From: Amborella trichopoda
Taxonomy: Eukaryota; Streptophyta; Magnoliopsida; Amborellales; Amborellaceae
Length of the DNA: 64,000 bases
Direction: 5' to 3'
Assembly (NCBI RefSeq): GCF_000471905.2
Contig: NW_006495875.1
Coordinates: 1,890,921-1,954,920, forward strand
Shown here: in pieces, positions 37,356-48,009 of the stretch
Position numbering within the stretch: the stretch's first letter is position 1
How the letters are laid out: each line of letters opens with the position of its first letter
Translations under genes and position numbers: made by a program
The notes under the pieces: model-generated
What the model was told of the DNA's origin: nothing
What the model saw: the letters and a program-made list of their open reading frames with translations, nothing else
Database searches by the model: none

Positions 37356-40300
37356 GGGATATGATCTAATGCAACAGTTTTATCATAGTATAATGCAACC
37401 ACACTTCTAGAAAACCATGTTTGTGGTATTTGCATGACCCAAAATTTTGCACATAGACTCTCTTCATCTCAATAATCAATCTAAAAAAAAAAAAACTAAT
37501 TTTCACCCTATATATGGTCAAAATGAATCCCCTCCAACAATGAATTTAGACCGTCCATTTGATGAATTTCAAGATCTAAGCCTTCATGAATTCAAAATCA
37601 TTTTTTTCTTTTTTAATATTTTAAAAAATTTGGAAAGAAAAAATATCATTCTAAGGCCTAGATCTAAGCATCTTAGCAAAATAGACGGCCAATGTTAATT
37701 GGGCTAAATAAATACTTTCTAGGTTGGTTTTTCAAATTTTTCTTTTTTATGATTGTTCATTAGAATGAAAAGAGTGTATATTTTAAAATTTGGATCAAAC
37801 AAATTATTGATGCCCCTCCCACCATGGGACGGGACACCCAACAATATCCCCCTCCAGTCCTAGGGGGAGGTTATCCTTTGCAGATCAACCGGGTGCTAAA
37901 AGGCACCCATGCCTGTCATGCATCTGCATAACTCTTGCTTGTCTTTGGACAAGGTCTTTCTCTTGTCGATATGGTTTTTCCCTAGTTGCAACAGTTTTTC
38001 ACCCTTTGTAGCTTGAACTTCTATGAAACAACTCTCGATATCCCAAGATTGACTTCCTAGAGTCTACATCTTCAGCCATGTCTGCATCTGTGTACCCTTG
38101 TAACACAGATTTACCTCCCCCAAAGTTCAAACACACTTTGGATGTTCTTCTGAGATATTTAAATATTCACTTGACTGCTGCCCAGTGTTCCTTGCCAAGA
38201 TTAACGATAGATCTGCTTACTACACTAACTGCGTGTGCGATATATGTCATTATGCACACCATGGCGCACATCAAACTTCCTACAACCGACCCATAGGGCA
38301 TTTTCTGAGTATCTTCCTTCTTCCTCTTGGTTGAAGGGTTCTTCTTGGCACTTAACTCCCGTGCCTTCTTGCCTTTCGTCAACTTTACTAGGTCATAGGT
38401 GTGATTCTTATGCGAGGACTTGTTCTCATCTTGCATAGCTTTAACCCACACCCTTTTATGTTTGTCGGCCTTGACTTCCAATAGCTCTCTGGTCCAGCCC
38501 CTTCAGTGTATGGGACATACTGCAATGTAGGGTAACTGGTAGAGGGTTTATGTCTCCTAGAGGACCTTCTCAGTTCAACTGTAGGTGACACTTCTTGAAC
38601 ATGCTGCTCCCCCTGCTCCTCATCACTCGGAACTGGCATGTCAAACTCTTTGGATCCATCCTCTTATTGCACTTCTCCCCCAACTTCATGTATCACGGTA
38701 GGAGGAACTATGACCGGTTCTGAACCATTGGAGATCCGTGGCTTTTCTAACTTCTTCACATCTTCAATAGTAAGGTCTTCCTGAAATACCACATCCCTAC
38801 TCCTTATCACCTTCTTGTTCTCAGGATCCCATAGCCTATAGTCGAACTCTTCATTTGAGTACCCTAAGAAGGTACATAAGAGTGCTTTCTCATCCAACTT
38901 GGATTTATGTTCCTTTGGCATGTGCACCAATGCCCTGCATCCGAACACCCTCAAGTGTGAATAAGAGATATCTTTTCCGGTCCAAACTCTCTCTGGGATA
39001 TCACCATCCAAAGGAAATGATAGGGATCTATTTATTAGGTAGCATGCTTCGATGACTGCTTCACCCCAATACGGCTTTCATAACTTGGCGGCGGATAGCA
39101 TGCTCCTAACTCTTTCCATAATGGTGCGATTCATTCTCTTTGCTACACCATTATGTTGGGGTTATATGACACTGTCTTTTCGTGCCTTATGCCACGCTTG
39201 ACACAATAGCATTTAAAAGCATTTGAGGTGTACTCTCCCCCATTGTCTAATTTGAGACACTTTAGCAACTTGCATGTCTCATTTTCCACCTTAGCATGGA
39301 AATTCTGAAAGATCTCAAACACTTAATTTTTCGATTTCATCAAATACACCCACACCTTTCTTGAAGCATCATCAATAAATGTGACGAAGTATGATGCGCC
39401 ACCGAGCAATTTAACATCCATGGGACCACACACATCTGAATACGCCAGATCCAGGATTTTCGTATCTTTAGAGCTCTTACTAGAGAAAGAGACTCTAAGT
39501 TGTTTACCTAGCAAACAATGGTCACATGGGGATAGAGATGCATTCTTGACATTGGGAAGAATCTACTTCTTTGCTAAGATTTGCATTCCTTTCTCACTCA
39601 TGTGGCCAAGACGCATGTGCCACAGATCTTGTGAGCATTCTTCCATGGCGGCATTAACTTCGCCATCAGAGACTTGCACGTGTGTTTTGTAGAGTGAACA
39701 ACGCTTCTTGCCCTTTGCTATTACAAGAGATCCCTTTGTCAGCTTCCAATGTCCCTTACCGAACACTAAGTGGTACTCTTCATCTAAACAACCTCCCGAA
39801 ATGAGGTTTAGATGGATATCTGCTACATGTCTGACGTCCTTTAGCACAAGCTTCATCCCAACATCAATCTTAATGTGTACATCTCCCTTACCCACAATAT
39901 TTGAGAAACCGTTGTTCCTCATCTTTACAGGGCCAAAATCTCCCACTCTGTAAGAAGTAAAATAACGTTTATGTGAGGTAACATGAAACGATGCTCCGGT
40001 ATCTTCAACCCAGTCCATCACCACAGTTTCTGACCACACCAACATCTGCGATCATTGCAGTGGGTTGCCTGCCAACATCCTTGGCATTATCCTCATTCTG
40101 CTCTTTCTTGAGCTTCCGACAATCTTTTTTGAAGTGACCTTTCTTGCCACAATGATACCACGTGACCCCCTTTCTCAACTTCACTCTATGTTTATCCTTA
40201 TTTGGTCCTTTGTTTTGGACCTTCCTCGATTTGTGACAAGAACTTGCGAGTTTGATGTGTCGGAGGATCTTCTTCTCGTCTCCTCATTCAGCAGATTGTT

Positions 40301-43300
40301 AGGGACCTGACTCATGGTCACTATCCCATCAGGTGTTGACTTGCTCACAGAGACTTCAAGGGTGACTCCCTTTCTTGACTTCACTCTAGTTTATCCTTAT
40401 GTGATCCTTTGCTTTGGACCTTCCTCGATTTGTGACAAGAGCTTGCGAGTTTGATGTGTCGAAGGATCTTCTTCTCGTCTCCTCATTCAGCAGACTGTTA
40501 GTGACCTGACTCATGGTCACTATCCCATCAGGTGCTGAGTTGCTCACAGAGACTACAAGGGTCTCCCAATTGTCCGGTAGTGAACCGAGCAAAAACATAA
40601 CTTATAGCTCATCTTCAAGGAACAACTTCATCGTTGCGAGTTGGTTAGCAATGCTTTGCACCTCATTCAAGTGCTCTACAACGGAACCTCCATCCTTGAA
40701 CTTCATGTTCACAAATTTTCGGATCAAGAACACCTCATTTCCGATGGTCTTCCTCTCATACAAGTCATGTATCTTATTCCACAATCACTTGACAGATATT
40801 TCCGTTGACACATGATGGAACACATTTTCTTCCAACCATTGTCGGATAGTTCCGAGAGCCTTTCGGTTTAGTCTCTTCCACTCATCGTTTGTCATACCTT
40901 TGGGCTTGTATTCTACCCCTTCAATAGGTGCGTACAAGTCCCGACAGTATAATAAATCTTCTATCTTTGGCTTCCAGATGATTCAGTTATTCCCATTGAG
41001 CGATATTATTATGCTCTCAGTACTGGAATCCATCTATCCACACGCACTGTCTATCCACCGTCTGTTACAATTAGCTATCGCCCGCATGTTACGGTTAGCT
41101 ATCGCCCGTGTGTTACGGTTAGCTATCGCCCGTGCGTTACGGTTAGCTATCGCTCGTGATTTACGATTAGCTATCGCCTGTGATTTACGGTTAGCTATCG
41201 CCCGTACGTTACTGTTAGCTATCACCCATGCGTTATGGTTAGTTATCGCTTGTTCGTTACGATTAGCTATCGCTCATACGTTACGATTAGCTATCACCGT
41301 GTTCCAAATCCCCAAAGAGCTAAATTAATTAAAGTCGGGGCAAAGCCCAAGAGCAATGACTATGATCAAAGAGCGGGATTAATAGAAAACCACTGAACCT
41401 TGCACCCGTCGTGAGCATATGCTCAGATGTGTACAACAGAACTCAATTATATATGGGACACAAATATGCTAAAATCGATGTGTTTATGATTGGGAAAACA
41501 TGCAATAAAGCAAATAAATCTTACTGACACCAGATGTACGTGGTTCACCTTTTCAGGCTTCGTACATAGGAAAAAGAGATCAAATCCATTATTAACTCAA
41601 AGATTACAATGATCTCCTAAGAAACTTTCTTGGGCTCTCTGGTTTCTTCCAGAGACTCCTTTCTCTAGGTTTTCTTCTCTCTCTCAGAGGCTTCTTTCTT
41701 TTCTAGAAGCTTTCTCTCTAAAAAAAGGGAAAGGTTCTCTCCCTCTCTTCTTCTTCTTTCTAGGAGAAGGGTAACTCTCTCTCTTCTTCTTCTTCTTCTC
41801 TACAAAAGAAGGCTTCTTGTATTTTTCCAATACACCAAGAAGAGTCAACAACAACCCATTCACAAAGAGTCTCCCATGTTTTTCCTTTTGTATATGGGCC
41901 AATGGGATAATAACCATATTTGGAAGTGTATCTTGTAACTTTCTAAAAGGTGGTTCATCTCTATCTCTTTTTAGAAAGAGATAAGAGGAATATCTACCCA
42001 TATCAAAACCATACGTGAGATCCTATTTGTATAGGAAGGTGACTTGGTCAGCAAATCACACTTTTCCAAACTACCCCTTTAGCTAGGATAAATTTCATTG
42101 ATTCACCTCCCACCATAGGACGAGACACCCAAGAATCTCCCCCTCCAGTCCTTGGGGAAGGTTATCCTTTGCAGATCAACCAGGTGCTAGAAGGCACCCA
42201 TGCCTGTCATGCATTTGCATAGCTCTTGCTTATCTCTAACTAAGGTCTTGGTCATCATATCCGACATATTCTTGTCGGTATGGATCTTCTCTAGCTGCAA
42301 TAACTTCTTCTCTAGAACATACCGAATCCAATGGTAATGCACATCAATATGCTTTGTCTAGAATGGAAGCTAGCATTCTTGCTCAAGTGAATAGCGCCTT
42401 GAATGTCAAAATGGACGATATACTTGTCCTGTTTTAAGCCCAGCGCCTGGATGAATATCGACATCCATATCATTTCCTTGCAGGCTTCAGTGTCTGCAAT
42501 GTACTCTACCTCTGAGGTCGACAGAGCCACACACTTCTGCAATTTGGACTGCTATGAAACAGCTCCCCTTGCAAAAGTAAACAGGTATCCCAAGATTGAC
42601 TTCCTGGAGCCTACATCTCCAGCCATGTTAGCATCTGTGTACCCTTGTAACACATGTTTACCTCCCCCAAAGCACAAACATACTTTGAATGCTCCTTTAA
42701 AATATTTGAGTATCCTCTTGATTGCTGCCTAATGTTCATTGTCAAGATTAGCGATAAATCTGCTCACTACACCAATTGCGTGTGCGATATTTAGCCTCGT
42801 GCACACCATGGCATACATTAAACTTCCTACAGCCAACGCGCAAGGAACTATCTGCATTTCTTCCTTCTCATTCTTATTTGAAGAGCTATGCTTGACACTT
42901 AACTTGAAATGATTTTCAAGTGGGGAACCGACAGGTTTTGCATTGTTCATATAGAACCTTTCAAGCACTTTCTCAATGTAGCTTTCATGTGACAACCATA
43001 GCTTCCTAGCCTTCATGTCACGAGAGATCTTCATGGCCAAGATCTGTTGAGCATGGCCTAAGTCCTTCATGGCAAAGGCATTAATCAACTCTTCTTTCAA
43101 CCTGTCAATCTTGCTAATGTCTTGATCGACAATTAGCATGTTATCAACGTACAGTAAAAGAATTATGAAGTTATCGTCAGAAAACTTCCTAACAAATATA
43201 CAATGCTATGAAGATGTCCTCTTGTACCCATGACTCCCCATGAAGGAGTCGAACTTCTTGTACCATTGCCTTGGGGCATGTTTCAGCCCATATAGACTCT

Positions 43301-45405
43301 TTTCCAGCTTGCAAACCATGTGTTCTTTTCTTTTAACCTTAAATCCATGTAGACTATTATGATGAGATTGACTATCTTTGCAGGGGGACGCCTGTCTCAT
43401 GGACACATATCTCGAGGTCATCGAATGGATTCACCGATCTGCTAGCCAAGGACAGAGCCTTGGCCCTTGAAGAAGTATAGGCCCTACCACTGCTCTTTTT
43501 GGGTCGGGCCTTTATCTACCTCTCTACTGGTGTTTCTCTCGGCCTGGGTTTTAAGACCCCCCCACCCCCCTTTTTTTCTTGTATCGCTTTTGTACATGTG
43601 CTGAATACTATGTAAGGGGATATTTTATAACCCCATTTTGTTTACAGACTTTCGACCAATTCTTTTTTACCAAGAGCCTTAGTTTTAAAGCTCCTTGGAC
43701 TAATCTTGTATCTCTTCTCTTATTAATATAATTGTCAACAGTTATCAAAAAAAAATCCTTCTGGCTGCTCCACATATATCTCTTCCTCCAAATCACCATG
43801 GAGAAAGGCAGTCTTGACATCTAGTTGCTCTATGTTTAGATTCAAGCTTGCAGCCAGGCCTAACACCACACGGATTGATGACATTTTCACCACAGGAGAA
43901 AAGCTTCCATCAAAATCGATTTCCTTTTTCAGCCCGAAACCTTTCACAACGAACCTAGCCTTGTACATTACCTCGGGTGTCCTGTCCCATGGTAGGAGGG
44001 ATCTCACATATAATTTTGGTATGGGTAGATGTTTCTCTTATCTCTTTCTAAAAAGAAATAAAAATAGATCACCTTTTAAGAGGTTATGGGATACACTTCT
44101 AAATATGGTTATTATCCCATTGGCCCATATATAAAAGAGAAAAACGTAGGAGACTCTTGTGTTGTTGACTCTTCTTGGTGTATTAGGAAAAATACAGGGA
44201 GCCTTCTTTTGCAAAGAAAAGGAAGAAGAGAGAGTTAACCAGCTCTTAGAGATAAGAAGAAGAGAAAAAGAGAGAACATTTTCTTTTTAGAGAGAGAAAA
44301 GCTTCTAGAAAGAAAAAGACCTCTGAGAGAGAGAAAAAGCCTCTGAGAGAGAGAAGAACCTCATAGAAGAAAACCTAAAAAGAGAACTCTCCATAAGAAA
44401 CCAGAGAGCCCAAAGAGCTTCTTTATTGGAAGACTATTGTAACATTTGAATTAATAGTAGATTTGATATTTTTCTCCCGTGGATGTAGCCTAAAAAGATG
44501 AACCACGTAAATCTCGATGTTAGTAAGATTTATTTGCTTTATTGGCATGATTTTTCCACTCCTACACACACATCGGCTTTGCCATAATTTGTGTCCCATA
44601 TATTCGTGTTCCACTGGGCACCTCCGCAATCGTGCGAGAGGGCTTTAATTGGGTGAGCCCAACACAAATGGCCCTAACATGATTTTTGAAGATTGTTGCA
44701 TTGTATTATTAGACAGCCATTGCATTATATATATATATATATATATATAGGGTGAAACCGACTCATCAAAATTTGAACAATGTATTTTCCTTTTTGTTTT
44801 ACGGATTTCAACCCTAATCACAAATTTCTACAATTTGAAAGATTATATACACTTATGTACAGAAATACCCAATTGTCAATAACGATTCAAAGAAATAAAA
44901 ATGGGAAGAATAATTACAACAACAATAAGAGAAAGCTATAAATGGGATCACAGAAATCATAAGCAGAAGATAATTAGGGCTATTCAAATAGGAAAACTAG
45001 CTCAACAAAAAGAGAAATGAAAAAAAAAACTGATCCAATTCTTCAATGTGGCGAATTATTAATGCTCTAATGTAACCAAATAATCCCTAAATTATTCCTG
45101 AATTAATCAAAGGCACATTCAAGCATCACCAAAACAAAAAATACAATTGAATAACAGGTATAGAGAGAGAGAAAAATGGAAAGATAACTACTTCAAAGTA
45201 TCAGAGAGGGAGGGAGAAAGACAGAGAGAAATAGAGCTCGCTACTTTCTTAGCCTTTCATACGCAGCGGCCCTTCTCTGTTGAAGAGAGAGAAACTTTCG
45301 AAGCAAATCAATTACTTTAATGGGTTTCTCAAAAGTGGATGGCAGGTTTTGCTGTCCATGGTCGTCTAACTCCATTAATGTAGCTCCATTCTCTGATGGA
45401 TCCAT
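32885..45405 (-). CDS. REX1-B-type protein (four exons, 9.8 kb first intron)
   Basis: Exons in transcription order: 45405-45245, 35415-35322, 34473-34369, 33154-32885, with stop TAA at 32887-32885. All junctions are GT-AG. Exon 1 ends with two bases of a Lys codon and exon 2 supplies the third. The product is 209 residues. It begins [15 protein letters not shown], then has a helical segment [20 protein letters not shown], then GFAEYM and [19 protein letters not shown] Cys/His stretch [15 protein letters not shown] follows, and the C-terminus is an acidic helix. The order and wording match the plant REX1-B family (named for Chlamydomonas Rex1, linked to repair of UV damage; human relative REX1BD) as I remember it; no search was run. 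The molecular role is not established. Intron 1 carries the copia cluster, and introns 2 (848 bp) and 3 (1214 bp) are ordinary. The leader upstream of 45405 is rich in GA repeats in the sense direction. Confidence 0.85.
33232..33464. mobile_element. MITE family B copy in REX1-B intron 3
   Basis: It closely matches the 20384-20614 element over its length: left 'gtatacaacgagagcattta', interior 'agctatcagatttcacatc', right arm 'gtctcattgtatacaaaccc'. The start has mutated from GGG to GGT, and the flanks match poorly as a 9-bp duplication. It is an older copy than the gyrase-intron one. Confidence 0.7.
33650..33760. repeat. Partial copy of the fold-back element arm
   Basis: The segment with 'acaattgaaact', 'aattattatttctgatttt' and 'catgatctcc' matches one arm of the inverted-repeat element at 57508-58515. 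It is partial and diverged. It lies in REX1-B intron 3. Confidence 0.4.
36940..37350. repeat. (TA)n/(TG)n microsatellite with a 20-N gap
   Basis: TG and TA dinucleotide runs lead to a 20-N gap at 37145-37164, followed by more TA/TG runs to 37350. The bases next to the gap are made almost only of GTA, TAC, CTAA and ACGT words, unlike either flank. They are probably assembly noise. It lies in REX1-B intron 1. Confidence 0.75.
40161..40561 (-). repeat. 199-bp tandem duplication inside copia gag
   Basis: Two adjacent copies encode the same gag stretch ([10 protein letters not shown], then [10 protein letters not shown] and LVTNRGRSK). The offset is 199 bp, not a multiple of three, so the duplication also shifts the frame. 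The copies differ at several sites, so it is not recent. Confidence 0.85.
41064..41297 (-). repeat. Ten-unit 24-bp minisatellite
   Basis: About ten tandem units with core 'ttagctatcgcccgtgcgtt' begin at 24-bp intervals (41071, 41095 and so on to 41287). Because 24 is a multiple of three, the minus strand reads an eight-residue RAIANRNx repeat without stops, and the plus strand reads a [12 protein letters not shown] repeat. It lies between the LTR and gag of copia element 1. Translation is not indicated. Confidence 0.9.
41400..42130 (-). mobile_element. Copia LTR shared by elements 1 and 2
   Basis: In minus sense the segment starts at about 42130 with 'TGGGTGTCTCGTCCTATGG', directly after the RNase H end of element 2, and runs toward the gag of element 1. 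It matches 43975-44680 in the opposite orientation over most of its length, including 'cccattggcccatata', a GA-rich R-like part, and 'gtaagatttatttgcttta'. It can act as the 3' LTR of element 2 and the 5' LTR of element 1. The inner end near 41400 is approximate. Confidence 0.75.
42130..43975 (-). mobile_element. Ty1/copia element 2: RT-RNase H fragment
   Basis: The minus-strand reverse transcriptase begins at [10 protein letters not shown], with [20 protein letters not shown], then [20 protein letters not shown], then [10 protein letters not shown]. The catalytic YVDD is altered to YVDN, which removes a metal-binding aspartate. RNase H follows (TDANMAGD, then ALSTSEVEY) and ends at the LTR. 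An L1 fragment interrupts the reverse transcriptase at 43347-43752. Gag, protease and integrase are missing, because an oppositely oriented LTR abuts the 5' side. Confidence 0.88.
43347..43752 (+). mobile_element. 5'-truncated L1 LINE inserted in copia element 2
   Basis: This 406-bp insert carries the end of an L1 RNase H domain on the plus strand ([20 protein letters not shown], then a stop). A non-coding 3' tail follows, with a poly-A run at 43747-43755. A short direct repeat, aaatcc, lies at 43341-43346 and 43753-43758. Removing the insert rejoins the copia frame at the QPEGF/KVK junction. It is younger than the copia element. Confidence 0.85.
43975..44680 (+). mobile_element. Copia LTR in inverted orientation
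   Basis: In plus sense it begins at about 43975 with 'GGTGTCCTGTCCCATGG' and ends near 'gccctaaca' at 44679. It is the same LTR family as 41400-42130, reversed. It abuts the truncated reverse transcriptase of element 2, so an inversion or a second insertion is needed to explain the layout. No internal region follows on its right side, so it may be a solo LTR. Confidence 0.75.
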
Positions 45406-45469
45406 TTTCACCACGGGTTTTCCTCTCTCTCTCTACGAGCAAGGCCTCTCTCTCTAAGAGCAAAGCCGC

Positions 45470-45501
<32 letters not shown>

Positions 45502-45560
45502 AAGCGAGCCTTAATTTCCTTCATTTGCGCCGAAATATTTTATACTTCCGCGGGAGTACA
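45406..45560 (-). promoter_or_regulatory. GA-rich leader of the REX1-B gene
   Basis: Upstream of the start codon at 45405, GA-repeat blocks lie at 45423-45440 and 45470-45502 in sense orientation. A GC-richer segment 'ccgcgggagtacaccgc' lies at about 45548. Such GA tracts are potential BPC-factor sites, which is inference. No TATA box was assigned. Confidence 0.45.
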
Positions 45561-45609
45561 CCGCTTTGCTCCCTCAGATAAAACCAAATATTATAGGACT
45601 AATTTTATG

Positions 45610-46170
45610 ACTTTATAAACTAGAAAAAATAGAAACATTTTTTTCATAATGAAATGTAGAATTAAGGTGCACTTCCAAAAATCTATTGGAAAAAGGCTAT
45701 TTTGGTATGAAATGTAGAATTAAGATACACTTCTAAAAATCTATTGGAAAAGGCTATTTTGGTATTTTTTAATTGATAATCTCGACATTAAATATATAAA
45801 CATGTGAAAATTGAAAGATTTCAAGTCCCAAAAATGATAAATCTTGCAACATGTTATTTGAGCGGTCTATTTTTTCAAGATTTTGATATATATAGAGCTA
45901 CTTGATTGAAATTATTTTTTAAATTTAAAATTTCATAATTAAACATAAAAATGGATCATAAGGCCATTCCAAAAAAAATGACACAAAAGTTACATCTTAT
46001 TGTAAAATTTAGAGGTGCACTTTTATACAAAGTTCAAGAAAAAAATTCTTGAATCTTGTGAGACACTTCAAACCATCTAACTTGACAACTGATAACTAGG
46101 AGTTATTATGAGCTCCTTGTAACAAAGACAAATAATCTCACAATATATAATCTCTTCAAGATTTAGTCAA
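45610..46170. mobile_element. Degenerate MITE A copy followed by a MITE B-like piece
   Basis: From about 45610 to 46010 the sequence follows MITE family A in reverse orientation. A 68-bp segment with 'gaaatgtagaattaag' and 'ctattggaaaa' is tandemly duplicated at 45648 and 45706. From about 46015 to 46170 it has family B features, with an inverted 'caaataatctcacaatatataa' arm. Termini are lost. Confidence 0.5.
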
Positions 46171-46535
46171 CATTTTAACAGACTTAGATGCCTTAGATCC
46201 AAAGTCGAAATCGGATTATTGATTGGAGCTGCATGACGAAGCTTTGGGAAAGAATTGTAAATATTGTTTCGCACCATTAAGATCGGGGGATCAGCCTTGA
46301 TATTCTAGGTATTATTTATTTTTCAATTGAAATGCATATTCTTTCAAGCCAAGCAACAAATTTTTCTATTATATATTCTATTTACCTTTTTTTTTTAGTG
46401 AACTTCTTGGTATGATTTCTTTTCATAATTTCTTGTAGATTTTTGTACTGGGTTTTTTGCCCCCTTATCTAGGGTAGGGCTCGGGCAATTTGACTTGGAC
46501 TCGCAAAGTAACTCCCCAGGTAAGTGGGCGAGCTC

Positions 46536-46927
46536 TAGGGGTGAGAATTTACCCCGTTTGGATCCAAAACTCGAATTTTAGACCCTATCTAGATCTGCGT
46601 ATGGATTCAAGATTTGGATCGGATGGATCGAATAGGATAAATTTAGATCTAAATAGTATTTGGATTGGATCCAGGTACCGATAGATCTGATCTAGATCCG
46701 ACCCAGTTATTAAAAATATTATATATATGTTTTATATATACATATATGTTATATAATACTTCTTTGTTATATATTATTTTATATAAAAAATATATATAAG
46801 ATGTTTTTTTCGTTCCGATAGGGTCCATTTTTTAATTTAAATCCTATGAATAATTTTTGAATTTGGATCTGAAATCGAAATCGGATCCAAGTATTTTGGA
46901 TCACGATCCAACCCCTTCTCAGCCCTA
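46536..46927. mobile_element. MITE with TAGGGGTGAGAA termini
   Basis: This 392-bp segment opens TAGGGGTGAGAA and closes with the complement of TAGGGCTGAGAA, 11 of 12 bases equal. The interior is full of 'ggatc' and 'gatctagatc' words. The flanking 8 bases match at only 5 of 8, so a target duplication is weak. A TAGGGGTG-type end suggests a hAT relative. Confidence 0.5.
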
Positions 46928-47074
46928 CTGAACTCAGCCTGAGCGGAGTAAAAAGAAACATTTTTCGAAGGCCCCAAAATATTACAAAATTCATTTATTT
47001 TTCAAAATTCCAGCAAGGTCTATAACCAACATTCATCTCTCTCTATCTACTATCAGAATTTCCATTTATTTTTT

Positions 47075-47440
47075 GGGTGCGGTTTTTATAGAGCTAAGGC
47101 TCTAAACAATCAAAGTAAAAGCACACCTTCAAATGATATTAAGAAATGTGGTTTCAATATTAGAAATTTTTGTGATAGCCTTAAAATATATTTTCATCTT
47201 TAATTATAAAATTTAAAGCTTCAAAATAGTGTAGGTCGAGAATATTTATGAAAACTTGCAAATCTTGAAAAATGACTGTTCAAAAATATGTTACAAGATG
47301 CATTATTTTTAAAACACGAACTGTATGTTTTTTTCATGTCCATGCATCTTTATGTCGAGATGATCAATTTAAAGATATTTGAACATCAAAAGAACCTCTT
47401 CCAGTATTGTTTAGAGGCCAGCTCCATGTAAACTTTTTCC
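47075..47440. mobile_element. MITE family A copy
   Basis: It opens GGGTGCGGTTTTTATAGAG with the palindromic 'gctaaggctctaaacaatc' and closes near 'catgtaaactttttcc'. The family interior ('tgaaaacttgcaaatcttga', 'gatgcattattttt') is clear. The 9-bp flanks ttatttttt and ttattatat match weakly. Confidence 0.65.
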
Positions 47441-47635
47441 TTATTATATAGTTTTCTAACCAATTCTTTTCCCAACATTTCAAAGAGAATCCCAATATTC
47501 ATGTGTCCCTCTCTCAGTCTCTCACATTTCTAAGTTTCTAATCAAATTTCATTTCAAACAAAATCCCAATATTCCTCTCTCTCCTCTATCATTTCTAAGT
47601 TTCTAATCAAATTTCAAAAAAAATCCCAGTATTCC

Positions 47636-47639
<4 letters not shown>

Positions 47640-47678
<39 letters not shown>

Positions 47679-47815
47679 NNNNNNNNNNNNNNNNNNNNCT
47701 CTCTACTACTACTTACTTACTTACTACTACTACTACTACTAACTAACTAACTACTACTACTCTCTCTCTCTCTACTACTTATTACTTATTACTAACTAAC
47801 TAACTAAACTAACTA

Positions 47816-47878
<63 letters not shown>
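47640..47878 (+). repeat. (CT)n microsatellite with a 20-N gap
   Basis: Pure CT runs stand on both sides of a 20-N gap (47679-47698). Between 47699 and 47820 the sequence consists almost only of CTA, CTT and CTAA words, which looks like gap-filling noise in a hard-to-read CT tract. It ends about 130 bp before the GDSL start codon. Confidence 0.8.
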
Positions 47879-47881
<3 letters not shown>

Positions 47882-48009
47882 TAAGGTTCATTTCCAAGGG
47901 GAAGAAAGGGAAAAACCAGAGGGAGAGAAACAGAGCATATAAACCAAGAAAACCCCAGACAAAGTTAACCAAGAAAATTGGAAGAAAGATTTCTTGAGAG
48001 AGAGGGAAG

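Larger units (their letters stand above)
37810..41330 (-). mobile_element. Ty1/copia element 1: gag-protease-integrase, RT deleted
   Basis: This reads on the minus strand from about 41000. Gag has [17 protein letters not shown], then a CCHC knuckle ([14 protein letters not shown]). Protease has [12 protein letters not shown]. The integrase HHCC region ends [14 protein letters not shown], and the integrase core has [12 protein letters not shown] and LDNGGEY. A connection segment [20 protein letters not shown] follows. The reverse transcriptase is almost wholly deleted: the segment just before it ([12 protein letters not shown]) runs directly into the spacer before RNase H and the SLMCAMVC block. 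Stops and frameshifts occur throughout. At about 37830 it ends in a few bases of 3' LTR and breaks off. Confidence 0.9.
37355..44740. repeat. Inverted repeat bracketing the copia cluster
   Basis: A segment next to a TA run at 37355-37400, read as its complement ('ttgcattatactatgataa...'), matches 44690-44740 ('ttgcattgtattattagac...ttgcattatatata'). The two copies face each other at the outer edges of the copia nest in REX1-B intron 1. They may be ends of an older transposon into which the copia elements inserted, or two copies of one short repeat. Confidence 0.4.

Noticed and set aside
37172..37435. 87-codon ORF with Tyr-Ile repeats
   Set aside because: It is a translation of the (TA)n microsatellite.
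39563..40045. 160-codon minus-strand ORF as a host gene
   Set aside because: It contains the copia protease and the integrase zinc region; it is part of copia element 1.
41064..41297. CRISPR-like array
   Set aside because: The units are contiguous 24-bp repeats with no spacers, inside a plant copia element. It is a minisatellite.
40900..41328. 142-codon plus-strand ORF rich in LAIA repeats
   Set aside because: It is produced by the 24-bp minisatellite; the real coding strand of the element is minus.
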